NCBI GenBank assembly: GCA_002393975.1 | Contig: DGSM01000010.1 | Coordinates: forward strand, 1-19,183 | Reading direction: 5' to 3' | Length of the DNA stretch: 19,183 bases | Origin: Clostridiales bacterium UBA4362 | GTDB taxonomy: Bacteria; Bacillota; Clostridia; TANB77; CAG-508 | Shown: positions 1 to 5,592 of the stretch, in pieces | Layout of the letters: each line of letters begins with the position of its first letter | Position numbering within the stretch: the stretch's first letter is position 1 | Notes under the pieces: model-generated | Seen by the model: only the letters and a program-made list of their open reading frames with translations | Databases searched by the model: none | What the model was told of the DNA's origin: nothing | Made by a program: the position numbers and the translations under genes

Positions 1-115
1 TTTCTAATTTATCTTTACTTCTTGCAACTAGAATTACATCATATTTCTTTTTAGCTAGTATCTTAGCCATATCTCTTCCTATACCAGAAGAAGCGCCTGT
101 TATTAAAGCTATCAT
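1..115 (-). CDS. Short-chain dehydrogenase/reductase, N-terminal fragment
   Basis: Only the first 38 codons are inside the window; the gene continues past the left edge. The translation opens MIALITGASSGIGRD, the Rossmann-fold nucleotide-binding signature TGxxxGIG of classical SDR oxidoreductases, and continues with DVILVARS, where the second strand ends in an Arg-Ser pair. In this family a basic residue there often goes with NADP(H) preference. The ATG at 113-115 has a strong ribosome binding site (GGAGG about 6 bases upstream on the minus strand). It lies just beyond the terminator that closes the ribosomal cluster, so it is probably a separate unit, although I see no convincing promoter. 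The substrate cannot be inferred from this fragment. Confidence 0.85.
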   Translation of the reverse strand, partial: MIALITGASSGIGRDMAKILAKKKYDVILVARSKDKLE

Positions 116-162
116 TTATATCCTCCAACAAAAAAACATATCTATAATATAATCTATAAAGC

Positions 163-196
163 AAAAAAAGTCTACTTGAAATATATCAAGTAGACT
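163..196 (-). terminator. Intrinsic terminator closing the ribosomal cluster after rplQ
   Basis: A perfect 10-bp inverted repeat (AGTCTACTTG at 169-178, CAAGTAGACT at 187-196) with an 8-base loop is followed on the minus strand by seven T residues (163-169). It sits 7 bases beyond the rplQ stop codon. Stem, loop and U-tract are all in the orientation expected to stop minus-strand transcription. It is the first clear terminator downstream of rpsJ. Confidence 0.93.
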
Positions 197-203
197 AATT
201 TTA

Positions 204-725
204 TTAAACTAATTTTAATATAACTTCTTCAGCTCCGTCTCCACGTCTTTCTTTTACTCTAACAATTTGAGTATATCCGCCATTCATTTTAGCGTATTTA
301 GGAGCTAGCTCGTTAAATAATTTATCTGTTAAATCGATTGAATTTCCATCAACATCTTTAACTTTTCTGATGGTTTTCATCATTTTTCTTCTAGCATTTA
401 GTCTTGAAGGTTCATCTTTTTGTCTTTTTTCTGTTTTTGTCTCTTTAACAACCTTTAAGAATTCTTTTCCATTCTTACTTTTAGCAATTTCAGTTTCTTT
501 ATTTCCTTTGCTATCAAGTTTAGCTTTAACTACTTTAGATTCAACTTCTGTGTAGTTATCTTTTTCTTTTATCGCAAGTGAAATAAGAGAATCAGCTATA
601 GATTTAACTTCTTTAGCTCTTGCAAGTGTTGTAGTAATCTTTTCATGCCAGATTAAATCTGTAACAAGATTATTTAACATAGCCATTCTGCTATCAGTTG
701 TTTTTCCTAGTTTTCTATTTGCCAT
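204..725 (-). CDS. rplQ: 50S ribosomal protein L17, with a lysine-rich insertion
   Basis: L17 is an early-assembling large-subunit protein near the polypeptide exit. The N-terminal block (RKLGKTTDSRMAML, TDLIWHEKITTTLARAKEV) and the C-terminal block (GGYTQIVRVKERRGDGA, then the ILKLV end) match the family closely. The protein has 173 residues against roughly 115-125 usually. The excess is a highly charged, lysine-rich stretch at about residues 55-108 in the middle of the fold. There is no frameshift, so it looks like a real insertion rather than an error. It is the last gene of the alpha half, 29 bases after rpoA and directly before the terminator. The ATG at 725 has a modest AGGCG-type site upstream. 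Confidence 0.97.
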   Translation of the reverse strand: MANRKLGKTTDSRMAMLNNLVTDLIWHEKITTTLARAKEVKSIADSLISLAIKEKDNYTEVESKVVKAKLDSKGNKETEIAKSKNGKEFLKVVKETKTEKRQKDEPSRLNARRKMMKTIRKVKDVDGNSIDLTDKLFNELAPKYAKMNGGYTQIVRVKERRGDGAEEVILKLV

Positions 726-754
726 CTTCTTTCACGCCTTTCTATAAATTTCTA

Positions 755-1711
755 TTATTGATAAGATTGATCTTCTTCAGTTAAATTCAATCCTAAATCA
801 TGTAATTTTGCAATTACTTCTTCTAATGATTTCTTACCCAAATTCTTAACTTTCATCATATCATTTTCTGTTTTATTTGTTAAATCTCCAACAGTTGATA
901 TTCCTGATCTCTTTAAGCAGTTGAAAGATCTTACAGAAAGTTCTAATTCTTCGATAGGCATCTCTAAAACTTTAACTTTCTTGTCTTCTTCTTTCTCAAC
1001 CATAACTTGAGTATTTTTACCACTATCAGATAAATCTACAAATAGATTTAAATGCTCTGTCATAACTTTAGCAGCATAGCTTAATGCTTCGAATGGTTCC
1101 ATTGAACCATCTGTCCAGATTTCCATTGTTAATTTATCAAAGTCTACCATTTTACCAACTCTAGTATTTTCAACTTGATAGTTAACTTTCTTAACTGGAG
1201 AATAAATAGAATCAATTGCTATTACTCCAATTGGTTGGTTATCAGACTTGTTCATATCTGCAGTATTATAACCTCTATTCATATCAGCTACCATATCCAT
1301 TTGAAGTCTTCCGCCTTCAGAAACTGTAGCAATATGTTGATCAGGATTTAATATTTCTACTGAACCATCTGTGATGATATCAGAAGCTTTAACTTCTCCT
1401 GGTCCTTTAAAATCTATTCTAAGATTTTTTTCTTCATTTTTATCTAGTTTTAATCTTACCATTTTAAGATTTAAGATTAAATCTGTAGCATCTTCTACAA
1501 CATTTGGTATTGTTGTAAATTCATGTTGAGCACCTTCAATCTTAACTGATTTAATTGCACTTCCTGGTAATGATGAAAGCAAAATTCTTCTAAGAGAATT
1601 TCCTATGGTAACACCATAACCTCTCTCTAAAGGTTCACATACAAACTTTCCATAGTGTGCTTTCTTGTCCATTTCTATGCATTTGACATTTGGCTTTTCA
1701 AATTCTATCAT
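755..1711 (-). CDS. rpoA: DNA-directed RNA polymerase subunit alpha
   Basis: The alpha subunit dimerises to start RNA polymerase assembly and contacts promoter UP elements and activators. The 318-residue protein has the N-terminal dimerisation domain (RGYGVTIGNSLRRILLSSLPG at 30-50 is the hallmark), a linker rich in Lys/Glu at about 235-250, and the C-terminal helix-hairpin-helix domain at 255-312. R261, N264 and K293 fall where the DNA-contacting residues of the E. coli CTD lie, so it should read A-tract UP elements such as the one ahead of rpsJ. AGGAGG lies about 5 bases before the ATG at 1711. A 106-base gap with a hairpin separates it from rpsD, so it is not tightly coupled to the gene before it. 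Confidence 0.99.
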   Translation of the reverse strand: MIEFEKPNVKCIEMDKKAHYGKFVCEPLERGYGVTIGNSLRRILLSSLPGSAIKSVKIEGAQHEFTTIPNVVEDATDLILNLKMVRLKLDKNEEKNLRIDFKGPGEVKASDIITDGSVEILNPDQHIATVSEGGRLQMDMVADMNRGYNTADMNKSDNQPIGVIAIDSIYSPVKKVNYQVENTRVGKMVDFDKLTMEIWTDGSMEPFEALSYAAKVMTEHLNLFVDLSDSGKNTQVMVEKEEDKKVKVLEMPIEELELSVRSFNCLKRSGISTVGDLTNKTENDMMKVKNLGKKSLEEVIAKLHDLGLNLTEEDQSYQ

Positions 1712-1742
1712 TTATACCTCCTAAAACTTTTAAGGGAATTCC

Positions 1743-1782
1743 GCTATATACCCCAAGGTTAGCCAAATTATAAGTATATAGC
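1743..1782 (-). promoter_or_regulatory. Hairpin in the rpsD-rpoA intergenic region
   Basis: A perfect 9-bp inverted repeat (GCTATATAC at 1743-1751, GTATATAGC at 1774-1782) encloses 22 bases, within which GGCUAACC can form a small inner stem. On the minus strand an outer AAGG/CCTT pair may extend it across a bulge. The last part lies about 30 bases ahead of the rpoA start. There is no U-tract, so it is not a terminator. A role in rpoA translation or in mRNA processing is an inference. Confidence 0.5.
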
Positions 1783-1817
1783 CCTTCTTCCAATAAAATA
1801 TATAATCAAAAACATTA

Positions 1818-2444
1818 TTATTTTGAGTATAACTCAACAATAAAGTGCTCTTCAACTTGTAGATCAATATCTTCTCTTTCTGCAAGTCTAACAACTTTAC
1901 CAGTCATTTTTTCAGCATCTTTTTCAAGCCATGTTGGTACAGGTCTTGATTCGTTAGCTTCTATAGCTTGTTTGATAGCTCCATTTTCTTTCTTAATCTC
2001 TCTAACTGAGATTACGTCTCCAGCTTTTACTAAATATGATGGAATGTTAACTTTCTTTCCATTTACATCAAAAGCTGCATGTGTAACTAACATTCTAGCT
2101 TGTGTTCTTGAACTAGCAAAACCTAGTCTATAAACAACATTATCTAATCTTGACTCTAATAATTGTAGTAAAACTTCACCTGTCTTACCTTTAGAGTTAT
2201 CTGCCATTTCAAAATATTTTCTAAATTGTTTTTCACCAACACCATAATATGATCTGGTCTTTTGCTTTTCTCTTAATTGAGTACCATATTCTGAAAGTTT
2301 GCCTTTTTTCTGTCCGTTTGATCCAGGTCCATAATTTCTTCTATTTAAAGCGCATTTGTCTGAGTAACATCTTTCGCCTTTTAGGAATAATTTACAACCT
2401 TCTCTACGGCAGATACGGCACTGTTCGTCTTTATATCTTGCCAT
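1818..2444 (-). CDS. rpsD: 30S ribosomal protein S4 (zinc-type)
   Basis: S4 nucleates 30S assembly on the 16S five-way junction and in several bacteria represses its own mRNA. The 208-residue protein starts with a zinc-type N-terminus: C9, C12, C26 and C31 occupy the four positions used in Thermus S4, with an additional C17. The S4 RNA-binding domain follows (ESRLDNVVYRLGFASSRTQA, then NGKKVNIPSYLVKAGD). It lies inside the alpha half between rpsK and rpoA, unlike B. subtilis, where rpsD is a separate transcript. That makes S4 a natural candidate effector for the structured leader ahead of rpsM. AGGAGG lies about 9 bases before the ATG. Confidence 0.99.
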   Translation of the reverse strand: MARYKDEQCRICRREGCKLFLKGERCYSDKCALNRRNYGPGSNGQKKGKLSEYGTQLREKQKTRSYYGVGEKQFRKYFEMADNSKGKTGEVLLQLLESRLDNVVYRLGFASSRTQARMLVTHAAFDVNGKKVNIPSYLVKAGDVISVREIKKENGAIKQAIEANESRPVPTWLEKDAEKMTGKVVRLAEREDIDLQVEEHFIVELYSK

Positions 2445-2468
2445 TTTATTATAATTCCTCCTATTAGA

Positions 2469-2867
2469 TTAAACTCTTCTTCTTTTTGGTGGTCTGCAAC
2501 CATTATGTGGGATTGGTGTAACGTCTTGAATGCTTGTTACATTTAATCCAGCTGTTGCTAGAGATCTGATTGCTGTCTCACGACCAGCTCCAGGTCCTTT
2601 AACAAATACTTCTACATTTTTTAAACCATGTTCCATAGCTGCTTTTGCTGCTGTTTCAGCAACTTCTCCTGCTACGAATGGTGTGCTCTTTCTAGAGCCT
2701 TTATAACCTAACTCACCAGCACTTGCCCAAGAAATAACATTTCCTTGAGTATCTGATATAGTTACTATAGTATTGTTAAAAGATGCTTTGATTGTAACTC
2801 TACCATTTTCTATATTTTTGCTAACTTTTCTTCTAGTAGTCTTCTTAGCTCCTTGCTTTGTAGCCAT
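2469..2867 (-). CDS. rpsK: 30S ribosomal protein S11
   Basis: S11 sits on the 30S platform and helps shape the Shine-Dalgarno/anti-Shine-Dalgarno cleft. The 132-residue product carries the family signatures GRVTIKASFNNTIVTISD, SAGELGYKGSRKSTPFVA, KGPGAGRETAIRSL and the C-terminal PIPHNGCRPPKRRR. The start chosen is the ATG at 2865-2867 (MATKQGAKK), which has AAGGAG about 9 bases upstream. A TTG seven codons earlier would place the start ahead of that site. It follows rpsM closely and precedes rpsD by 24 bases. Confidence 0.98.
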   Translation of the reverse strand: MATKQGAKKTTRRKVSKNIENGRVTIKASFNNTIVTISDTQGNVISWASAGELGYKGSRKSTPFVAGEVAETAAKAAMEHGLKNVEVFVKGPGAGRETAIRSLATAGLNVTSIQDVTPIPHNGCRPPKRRRV

Positions 2868-2898
2868 TTTAAGTTTCTCCTTCCTCAAATTTTAAATC

Positions 2899-3282
2899 TT
2901 ATTTCTTATTAGCGTTTACTGATTTGCTCTTTGCAACTAGTTTTCTAGGTCCTTTTCTTGTACGAGCATTAGTTTTTGTTCTTTGTCCTCTTACTGGAAG
3001 ACCTTTTCTGTGTCTTAAGCCTCTGTAGCATCCCATTTCTTGTAAAGATTTAACATTAAGAGCTACTTCTCTTCTTAAATCTCCTTCTACAAGATAGCCA
3101 CTCATTGCTTGTCTAATTGCTTGTTCTTGATCTGCAGTTAAATCTTTAACTCTAACATCAGGATTAACACCTGCATCTGCTAAAATTTTCTGAGATCTTT
3201 TTAAACCTATACCATAAATGTATGTTAGTCCGATTTCTACCCTTTTTTCTTTAGGTAGATCAACTCCTGCTATACGTGCCAT
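2899..3282 (-). CDS. rpsM: 30S ribosomal protein S13
   Basis: S13 is a 30S head protein that contacts the P-site tRNA and forms intersubunit bridges with L5. The 127-residue product contains MARIAGVDLPKEKRVEIGLT, the helix-turn motif IYGIGLKRSQKIL, the RHRKGLPVRGQRTKTNART segment and a lysine-rich tail (GPRKLVAKSKSVNANKK). The start has a weaker site (AAAGG) 8 bases upstream than its neighbours. It is preceded by an unusually long 230-base gap that holds the two alternative RNA pairings described separately. In E. coli the S4 autoregulatory pseudoknot sits in this position. Confidence 0.99.
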   Translation of the reverse strand: MARIAGVDLPKEKRVEIGLTYIYGIGLKRSQKILADAGVNPDVRVKDLTADQEQAIRQAMSGYLVEGDLRREVALNVKSLQEMGCYRGLRHRKGLPVRGQRTKTNARTRKGPRKLVAKSKSVNANKK

Positions 3283-3346
3283 GTTTTTTCCTTTCTTAAA
3301 AATAAAATTTAGTTTGCTTTAAAATAAATTTCCTTAAAATCATAAA

Positions 3347-3500
3347 GGTGAAATGCATTATGGAAAAATGATAAACACAATAAAGAAAGGTTTTTACTAA
3401 TATTTATCGCTTTTCTATAATCTTTATTCATTTAAGAAAAACTTTTGTTAATTTATATAAATACCATTTGCATTTCAGCCGCTCGCAAACGGTATATATA
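3347..3500 (-). promoter_or_regulatory. Structured rpsM leader with two mutually exclusive pairings
   Basis: Read on the minus strand, this part of the 230-base rpmJ-rpsM gap shows three structures. First, a long hairpin at 3456-3500: a 9-bp core (ACCGUUUGC with GCAAAUGGU) extended by six more pairs across one U-U mismatch, with a 13-base loop. Second, a middle stem AATAAAG/CTTTATT at 3379-3428. Third, a downstream segment at 3347-3363 that is complementary to the loop and 3' arm of the first hairpin: nine perfect pairs (UGAAAUGCA with UGCAUUUCA) flanked by GG/CC and UGG/CCA. The first and third pairings use the same bases and cannot coexist. The G-U pair in the first stem would be A-C on the other strand, which favours a minus-strand RNA. 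Control by S4 is inferred from gene position only. Confidence 0.55.
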
Positions 3501-3512
3501 ACAATATTAATA

Positions 3513-3626
3513 TTAACCTTGTCTTTGTTTGTGTTTTGGATTTTCGCAGATTACTCTAACGACTCCATTTCTTTTAATAACTTTGCACTTATCGCACATT
3601 TTCTTTACTGATGGTCTTACTTTCAT
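3513..3626 (-). CDS. rpmJ: 50S ribosomal protein L36 (zinc-type)
   Basis: L36 is the smallest large-subunit protein; it uses one zinc to organise a junction of 23S rRNA helices. The 37-residue product begins MKVRPSVKKMCDKCKVIKR and ends KHKQRQG. The zinc ligands C11, C14, C27 and H32 are all present, so this is the zinc-dependent form. The ATG at 3624-3626 has a strong AGGAGG site 7 bases upstream. It lies between infA and rpsM, as in most Firmicutes, and is flanked on both sides by structured intergenic segments. Confidence 0.97.
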   Translation of the reverse strand: MKVRPSVKKMCDKCKVIKRNGVVRVICENPKHKQRQG

Positions 3627-3650
3627 CGTAAATTCCTCCTATATTTTTCT

Positions 3651-3732
3651 AATATGTGAAGTCAAATGCCTCTAAATATTTGGCGGCTTTGATGCTCTTA
3701 AAATACTTTAAAAGCATCTCACTTCGCATATT
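3651..3732 (-). promoter_or_regulatory. Candidate three-way-junction RNA between infA and rpmJ
   Basis: On the minus strand an outer helix (AAUAUG-c-GAAGU pairing ACUUC-a-CAUAUU, 11 pairs around one mismatch; arms at 3721-3732 and 3651-3662) closes two inner hairpins. The first, at 3691-3718, has 12 pairs, one of them a U-G, and a GUAU loop. The second, at 3668-3687, is weaker, with GCC/GGC ends and two internal mismatches. The outer helix begins inside the infA stop codon and ends about 25 bases before the rpmJ start. There is no U-tract, so termination is unlikely. The pairing is visible in the sequence; any function is inference. Confidence 0.5.
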
Positions 3733-3949
3733 ATTTTGCTCTCCAAGTAATACGGCCTTTGGTAAGGTCATATGGAGATAACTCAAGTTTAACTTTATCT
3801 CCAGGTAAAATCTTAATATAGTTCATTCTAAGTTTACCTGAGATATGTGCTAAAACTTCATGTCCATTTTCTAATTTAACTCTAAAAAGTGTATTAGGTA
3901 GAGCTTCTGAAACAACTCCTTCAACCTCTATAACGCCTTCCTTAGCCAT
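3731..3949 (-). CDS. infA: Translation initiation factor IF-1
   Basis: IF-1 binds the 30S A site and helps IF-2 and IF-3 select the initiator tRNA. The product is a 72-residue single OB fold, the family's usual length: it starts MAKEGVIEVEG, continues LPNTLFRVKLENGHEVLAHISGK and ends DLTKGRITWRAK. The ATG at 3947-3949 was chosen because it gives the canonical N-terminus; a TTG ten codons earlier would add a non-homologous MFCKRKKRDI. The ribosome binding site is weak (GAGAG). A near-consensus promoter overlaps the end of map just upstream, so infA is the first gene of that transcript. Confidence 0.98.
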   Translation of the reverse strand: MAKEGVIEVEGVVSEALPNTLFRVKLENGHEVLAHISGKLRMNYIKILPGDKVKLELSPYDLTKGRITWRAK

Positions 3950-3984
3950 AATATCTCTCTTCTTTCTTTTACAAAACAATTTAA

Positions 3985-4000
3985 AGGGGCAAAATCCCCT
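3985..4000 (-). promoter_or_regulatory. Short G/C hairpin in the infA 5' leader
   Basis: AGGGG (3985-3989) and CCCCT (3996-4000) form a 5-bp stem with a 6-base loop, immediately downstream of the predicted start site of the promoter at 4015-4043. On the minus strand it is followed by UUAAAUUG, which is too broken for an efficient terminator. It is one of the few G/C runs in this AT-rich gap. It may be a 5'-end stabilising hairpin or a weak stop for readthrough from map. Confidence 0.4.
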
Positions 4001-4014
4001 ATAATAACTATTCT

Positions 4015-4043
4015 ATTATACAAAAATATTAACTTTTTGTCAA
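4015..4043 (-). promoter_or_regulatory. SigA-type promoter for infA and the alpha genes
   Basis: On the minus strand TTGACA (4038-4043) and TATAAT (4015-4020) are separated by exactly 17 bases, a full match to the vegetative consensus. The -35 box and part of the spacer lie in the last codons of map, whose stop is at 4029-4031. Transcription should start near 4008, about 60 bases ahead of infA. It gives infA-rpmJ-rpsM-rpsK-rpsD-rpoA-rplQ a promoter independent of the one ahead of rpsJ. Confidence 0.85.
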
Positions 4044-4799
4044 TATTTCCGGTTCACCTTTTGTGATTAAAATAGTGTTCTCATGGTGTGCTGTCAAAGC
4101 TCCATCATCTGTCCAAACAGACCATCCATCATCACCAATATATATATCACGTGAACCTGATACAACCATTGGTTCAATGCAAATTGTCATGCCTGGTTCT
4201 AGCTTCATTCCATGTCCTGGTTTTCCATAGTTTGGAACTCCTGGCTCTTCATGCATTTCTTGTCCTATTCCATGTCCTTCGAATTCATGAATAACGTCAA
4301 ATCCATGTGATTGAACATATGAACAAACTGCATTTCCTATATCGCCTATTCTGTTTCCAGGTTTTGCCATTTTTAATCCTGCATAAAATGATTCTCTGGT
4401 AACATCTATTAATTTTTGTGCTTCTTCTGAGATTTGTCCTACAGCATAAGTTCTACAACAATCTCCATTATATCCATCTTTGTATGCAACAAGGTCTATA
4501 GATATAATGTCACCTTCTTTTAAAATTGCCAATTTGCTAGGAATCCCATGAATTATATTATCATTTATAGATGCACATATAGATCCTGGAAAATCAGGCA
4601 CTCCTCTTTGTCCACTTGGATAGCCTTTTTCTGCAGGGAAAGCACCATTTTTTCTCATAGTTTCTTCAGCAATTCTATCTAATTCTAAAGTAGAGATTCC
4701 TGGTCTTATAGCTGCTGCAACAGCCTTTTGAGCTAAATCTGCAACTCTTCCAGCTTCTCTCATTTTTTCTATTTCACTTTTTGATTTAATAGTTACCAT
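4029..4799 (-). CDS. map: Methionine aminopeptidase, type I
   Basis: It removes the initiator methionine from nascent proteins when the second residue is small, acting in the cytosol near the ribosome. The 256-residue protein has the pita-bread fold motifs. The dinuclear metal ligands are D102 (IIIDLVAYKD region), D113 (NGDCCRTYAVG), H176 (FEGHGIGQ), E209 (CIEPMV) and E240 (HHENTILIT); the substrate-contacting H84 lies in HGIP. No N-terminal extension or SH3-binding zinc finger is present, so it is the short type Ia form. AGAGGA lies about 9 bases before the ATG at 4799. It sits 23 bases after adk, the usual secY-adk-map order, and its end carries the promoter for the next block. Confidence 0.98.
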   Translation of the reverse strand: MVTIKSKSEIEKMREAGRVADLAQKAVAAAIRPGISTLELDRIAEETMRKNGAFPAEKGYPSGQRGVPDFPGSICASINDNIIHGIPSKLAILKEGDIISIDLVAYKDGYNGDCCRTYAVGQISEEAQKLIDVTRESFYAGLKMAKPGNRIGDIGNAVCSYVQSHGFDVIHEFEGHGIGQEMHEEPGVPNYGKPGHGMKLEPGMTICIEPMVVSGSRDIYIGDDGWSVWTDDGALTAHHENTILITKGEPEILTKS

Positions 4800-4822
4800 G
4801 TCTTAATCCTCTTTATACATTT

Positions 4823-5482
4823 CTATATTCTAGCTTTAACACTATCAATAGAAGCTTTTGTAGTATCCTCCCTTGTAGTAGGAGAATAAATATCTATTGG
4901 AATTGAATCAAGCAAACCTTGTTTTCTATAATAATCTATTAAAGGTTCTGTTATCTCATGATAAGTTCCAAGTCTCGCTTTAATTGTTTCTGGTTCATCA
5001 TCTTTTCTTTTAATTAATGAACTTCCACAATTATCGCAAATACCTTCAACTTTAGAAGGCATAAAAATAGTATTAAATGATGCGCCACAATCCTTATTTG
5101 AGCAAATTACTCTATTTGATGTTCTCTTAATAATGTCTTCATCTGGAACATCTAAATTAATAACTGCAGTAATCTTTTTGCCTTTTTGCTCAAAAAATTC
5201 TTTTAAGCTTTCAGCTTGAGCTAAAGTTCTTGGGAATCCATCCAATAAAACATTGTCTAGTTCATCAAGTTTCTTCTCAACCATAGCAATAGTAATCTCG
5301 TCAGGAACTAGCTCTCCTTTATTCATATAGTCTTGAGCTTTAATTCCAAGTTCTGTTTGATTGCTAATTGCATCTCTAAATATATCTCCTGTCGCTAAAT
5401 AAACAAGTCCAAACTCTTCACTTAAAGATCTTCCTATTGTTCCTTTTCCGCTTCCAGGCGCACCTAACATTATAATATACAT
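4823..5482 (-). CDS. adk: Adenylate kinase with zinc-binding LID domain
   Basis: It catalyses ATP + AMP to 2 ADP, balancing adenylate pools in the cytosol. The 219-residue protein has the P-loop GAPGSGKGT (7-15), the AMP-binding ATGDIFRDAI (30-39), DGFPRT (81-86) and a long-form LID. The LID carries C127, C132, C149 and C152, a four-cysteine zinc site of Gram-positive type, although the first pair is spaced C-x4-C rather than the usual C-x2-C. RKDDEPETIKARL (159-171) follows. GGAAGG lies about 9 bases before the ATG at 5482. It is separated from secY by a 110-base gap containing a strong hairpin. Confidence 0.98.
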   Translation of the reverse strand: MYIIMLGAPGSGKGTIGRSLSEEFGLVYLATGDIFRDAISNQTELGIKAQDYMNKGELVPDEITIAMVEKKLDELDNVLLDGFPRTLAQAESLKEFFEQKGKKITAVINLDVPDEDIIKRTSNRVICSNKDCGASFNTIFMPSKVEGICDNCGSSLIKRKDDEPETIKARLGTYHEITEPLIDYYRKQGLLDSIPIDIYSPTTREDTTKASIDSVKARI

Positions 5483-5526
5483 ATATTTTTATCCTTCCAA
5501 TTTAAAAATTGATTTGTAAAACATTT

Positions 5527-5582
5527 TTTACTTTTCTCTATAATTGCTATAGATTTCTCTACAGCAATTATAGCAAAGTAAA
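5527..5582 (-). promoter_or_regulatory. Long GAAA-capped hairpin between secY and adk
   Basis: On the minus strand a 16-bp stem (arms at 5558-5573 and 5538-5553) is capped by a GAAA tetraloop, with a single G-U pair. An outer 8-bp helix (UUUACUUU at 5575-5582, AAAGUAAA at 5527-5534) continues it across an asymmetric internal loop. There is no U-tract after the stem, so it is not an intrinsic terminator. The tetraloop is of the stable GNRA class, and the G-U pair would be an A-C mismatch on the opposite strand, so the structure belongs to the secY-adk transcript. A role as a processing or stability element is an inference. Confidence 0.7.
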
Positions 5583-5592
5583 TTAAATAAAA

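Noticed and set aside
370..555. Open frames on the plus strand opposite the ribosomal protein genes (for example 370-555, 7627-7917, 11985-12305, 13549-13890)
   Set aside because: They lie antisense to highly conserved genes, lack plausible ribosome binding sites or recognisable domains, and their hydrophobic or Ser/Phe-rich products are expected shadows of Lys/Glu/Arg-rich coding sequence.
2868..2888. TTG start seven codons upstream for rpsK
   Set aside because: It would place the start upstream of the AAGGAG that serves the ATG at 2867, and the extra residues are not part of the family.
3661..3690. TTGACT on the minus strand in the infA-rpmJ gap as a promoter for rpmJ
   Set aside because: At 16-17 bases spacing the -10 candidate is TATAGG or ATAGGA, a poor match that overlaps the rpmJ ribosome binding site; RNA structure explains the region better.
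3950..3979. TTG start giving IF-1 ten extra residues
   Set aside because: The canonical IF-1 N-terminus begins at the ATG at 3949 and the upstream codons include the weak ribosome binding site.
3985..4000. GGGG/CCCC hairpin as a terminator after map
   Set aside because: The stem is only 5 bp and the downstream tract is UUAAAUUG rather than a run of U; listed as a leader hairpin instead.
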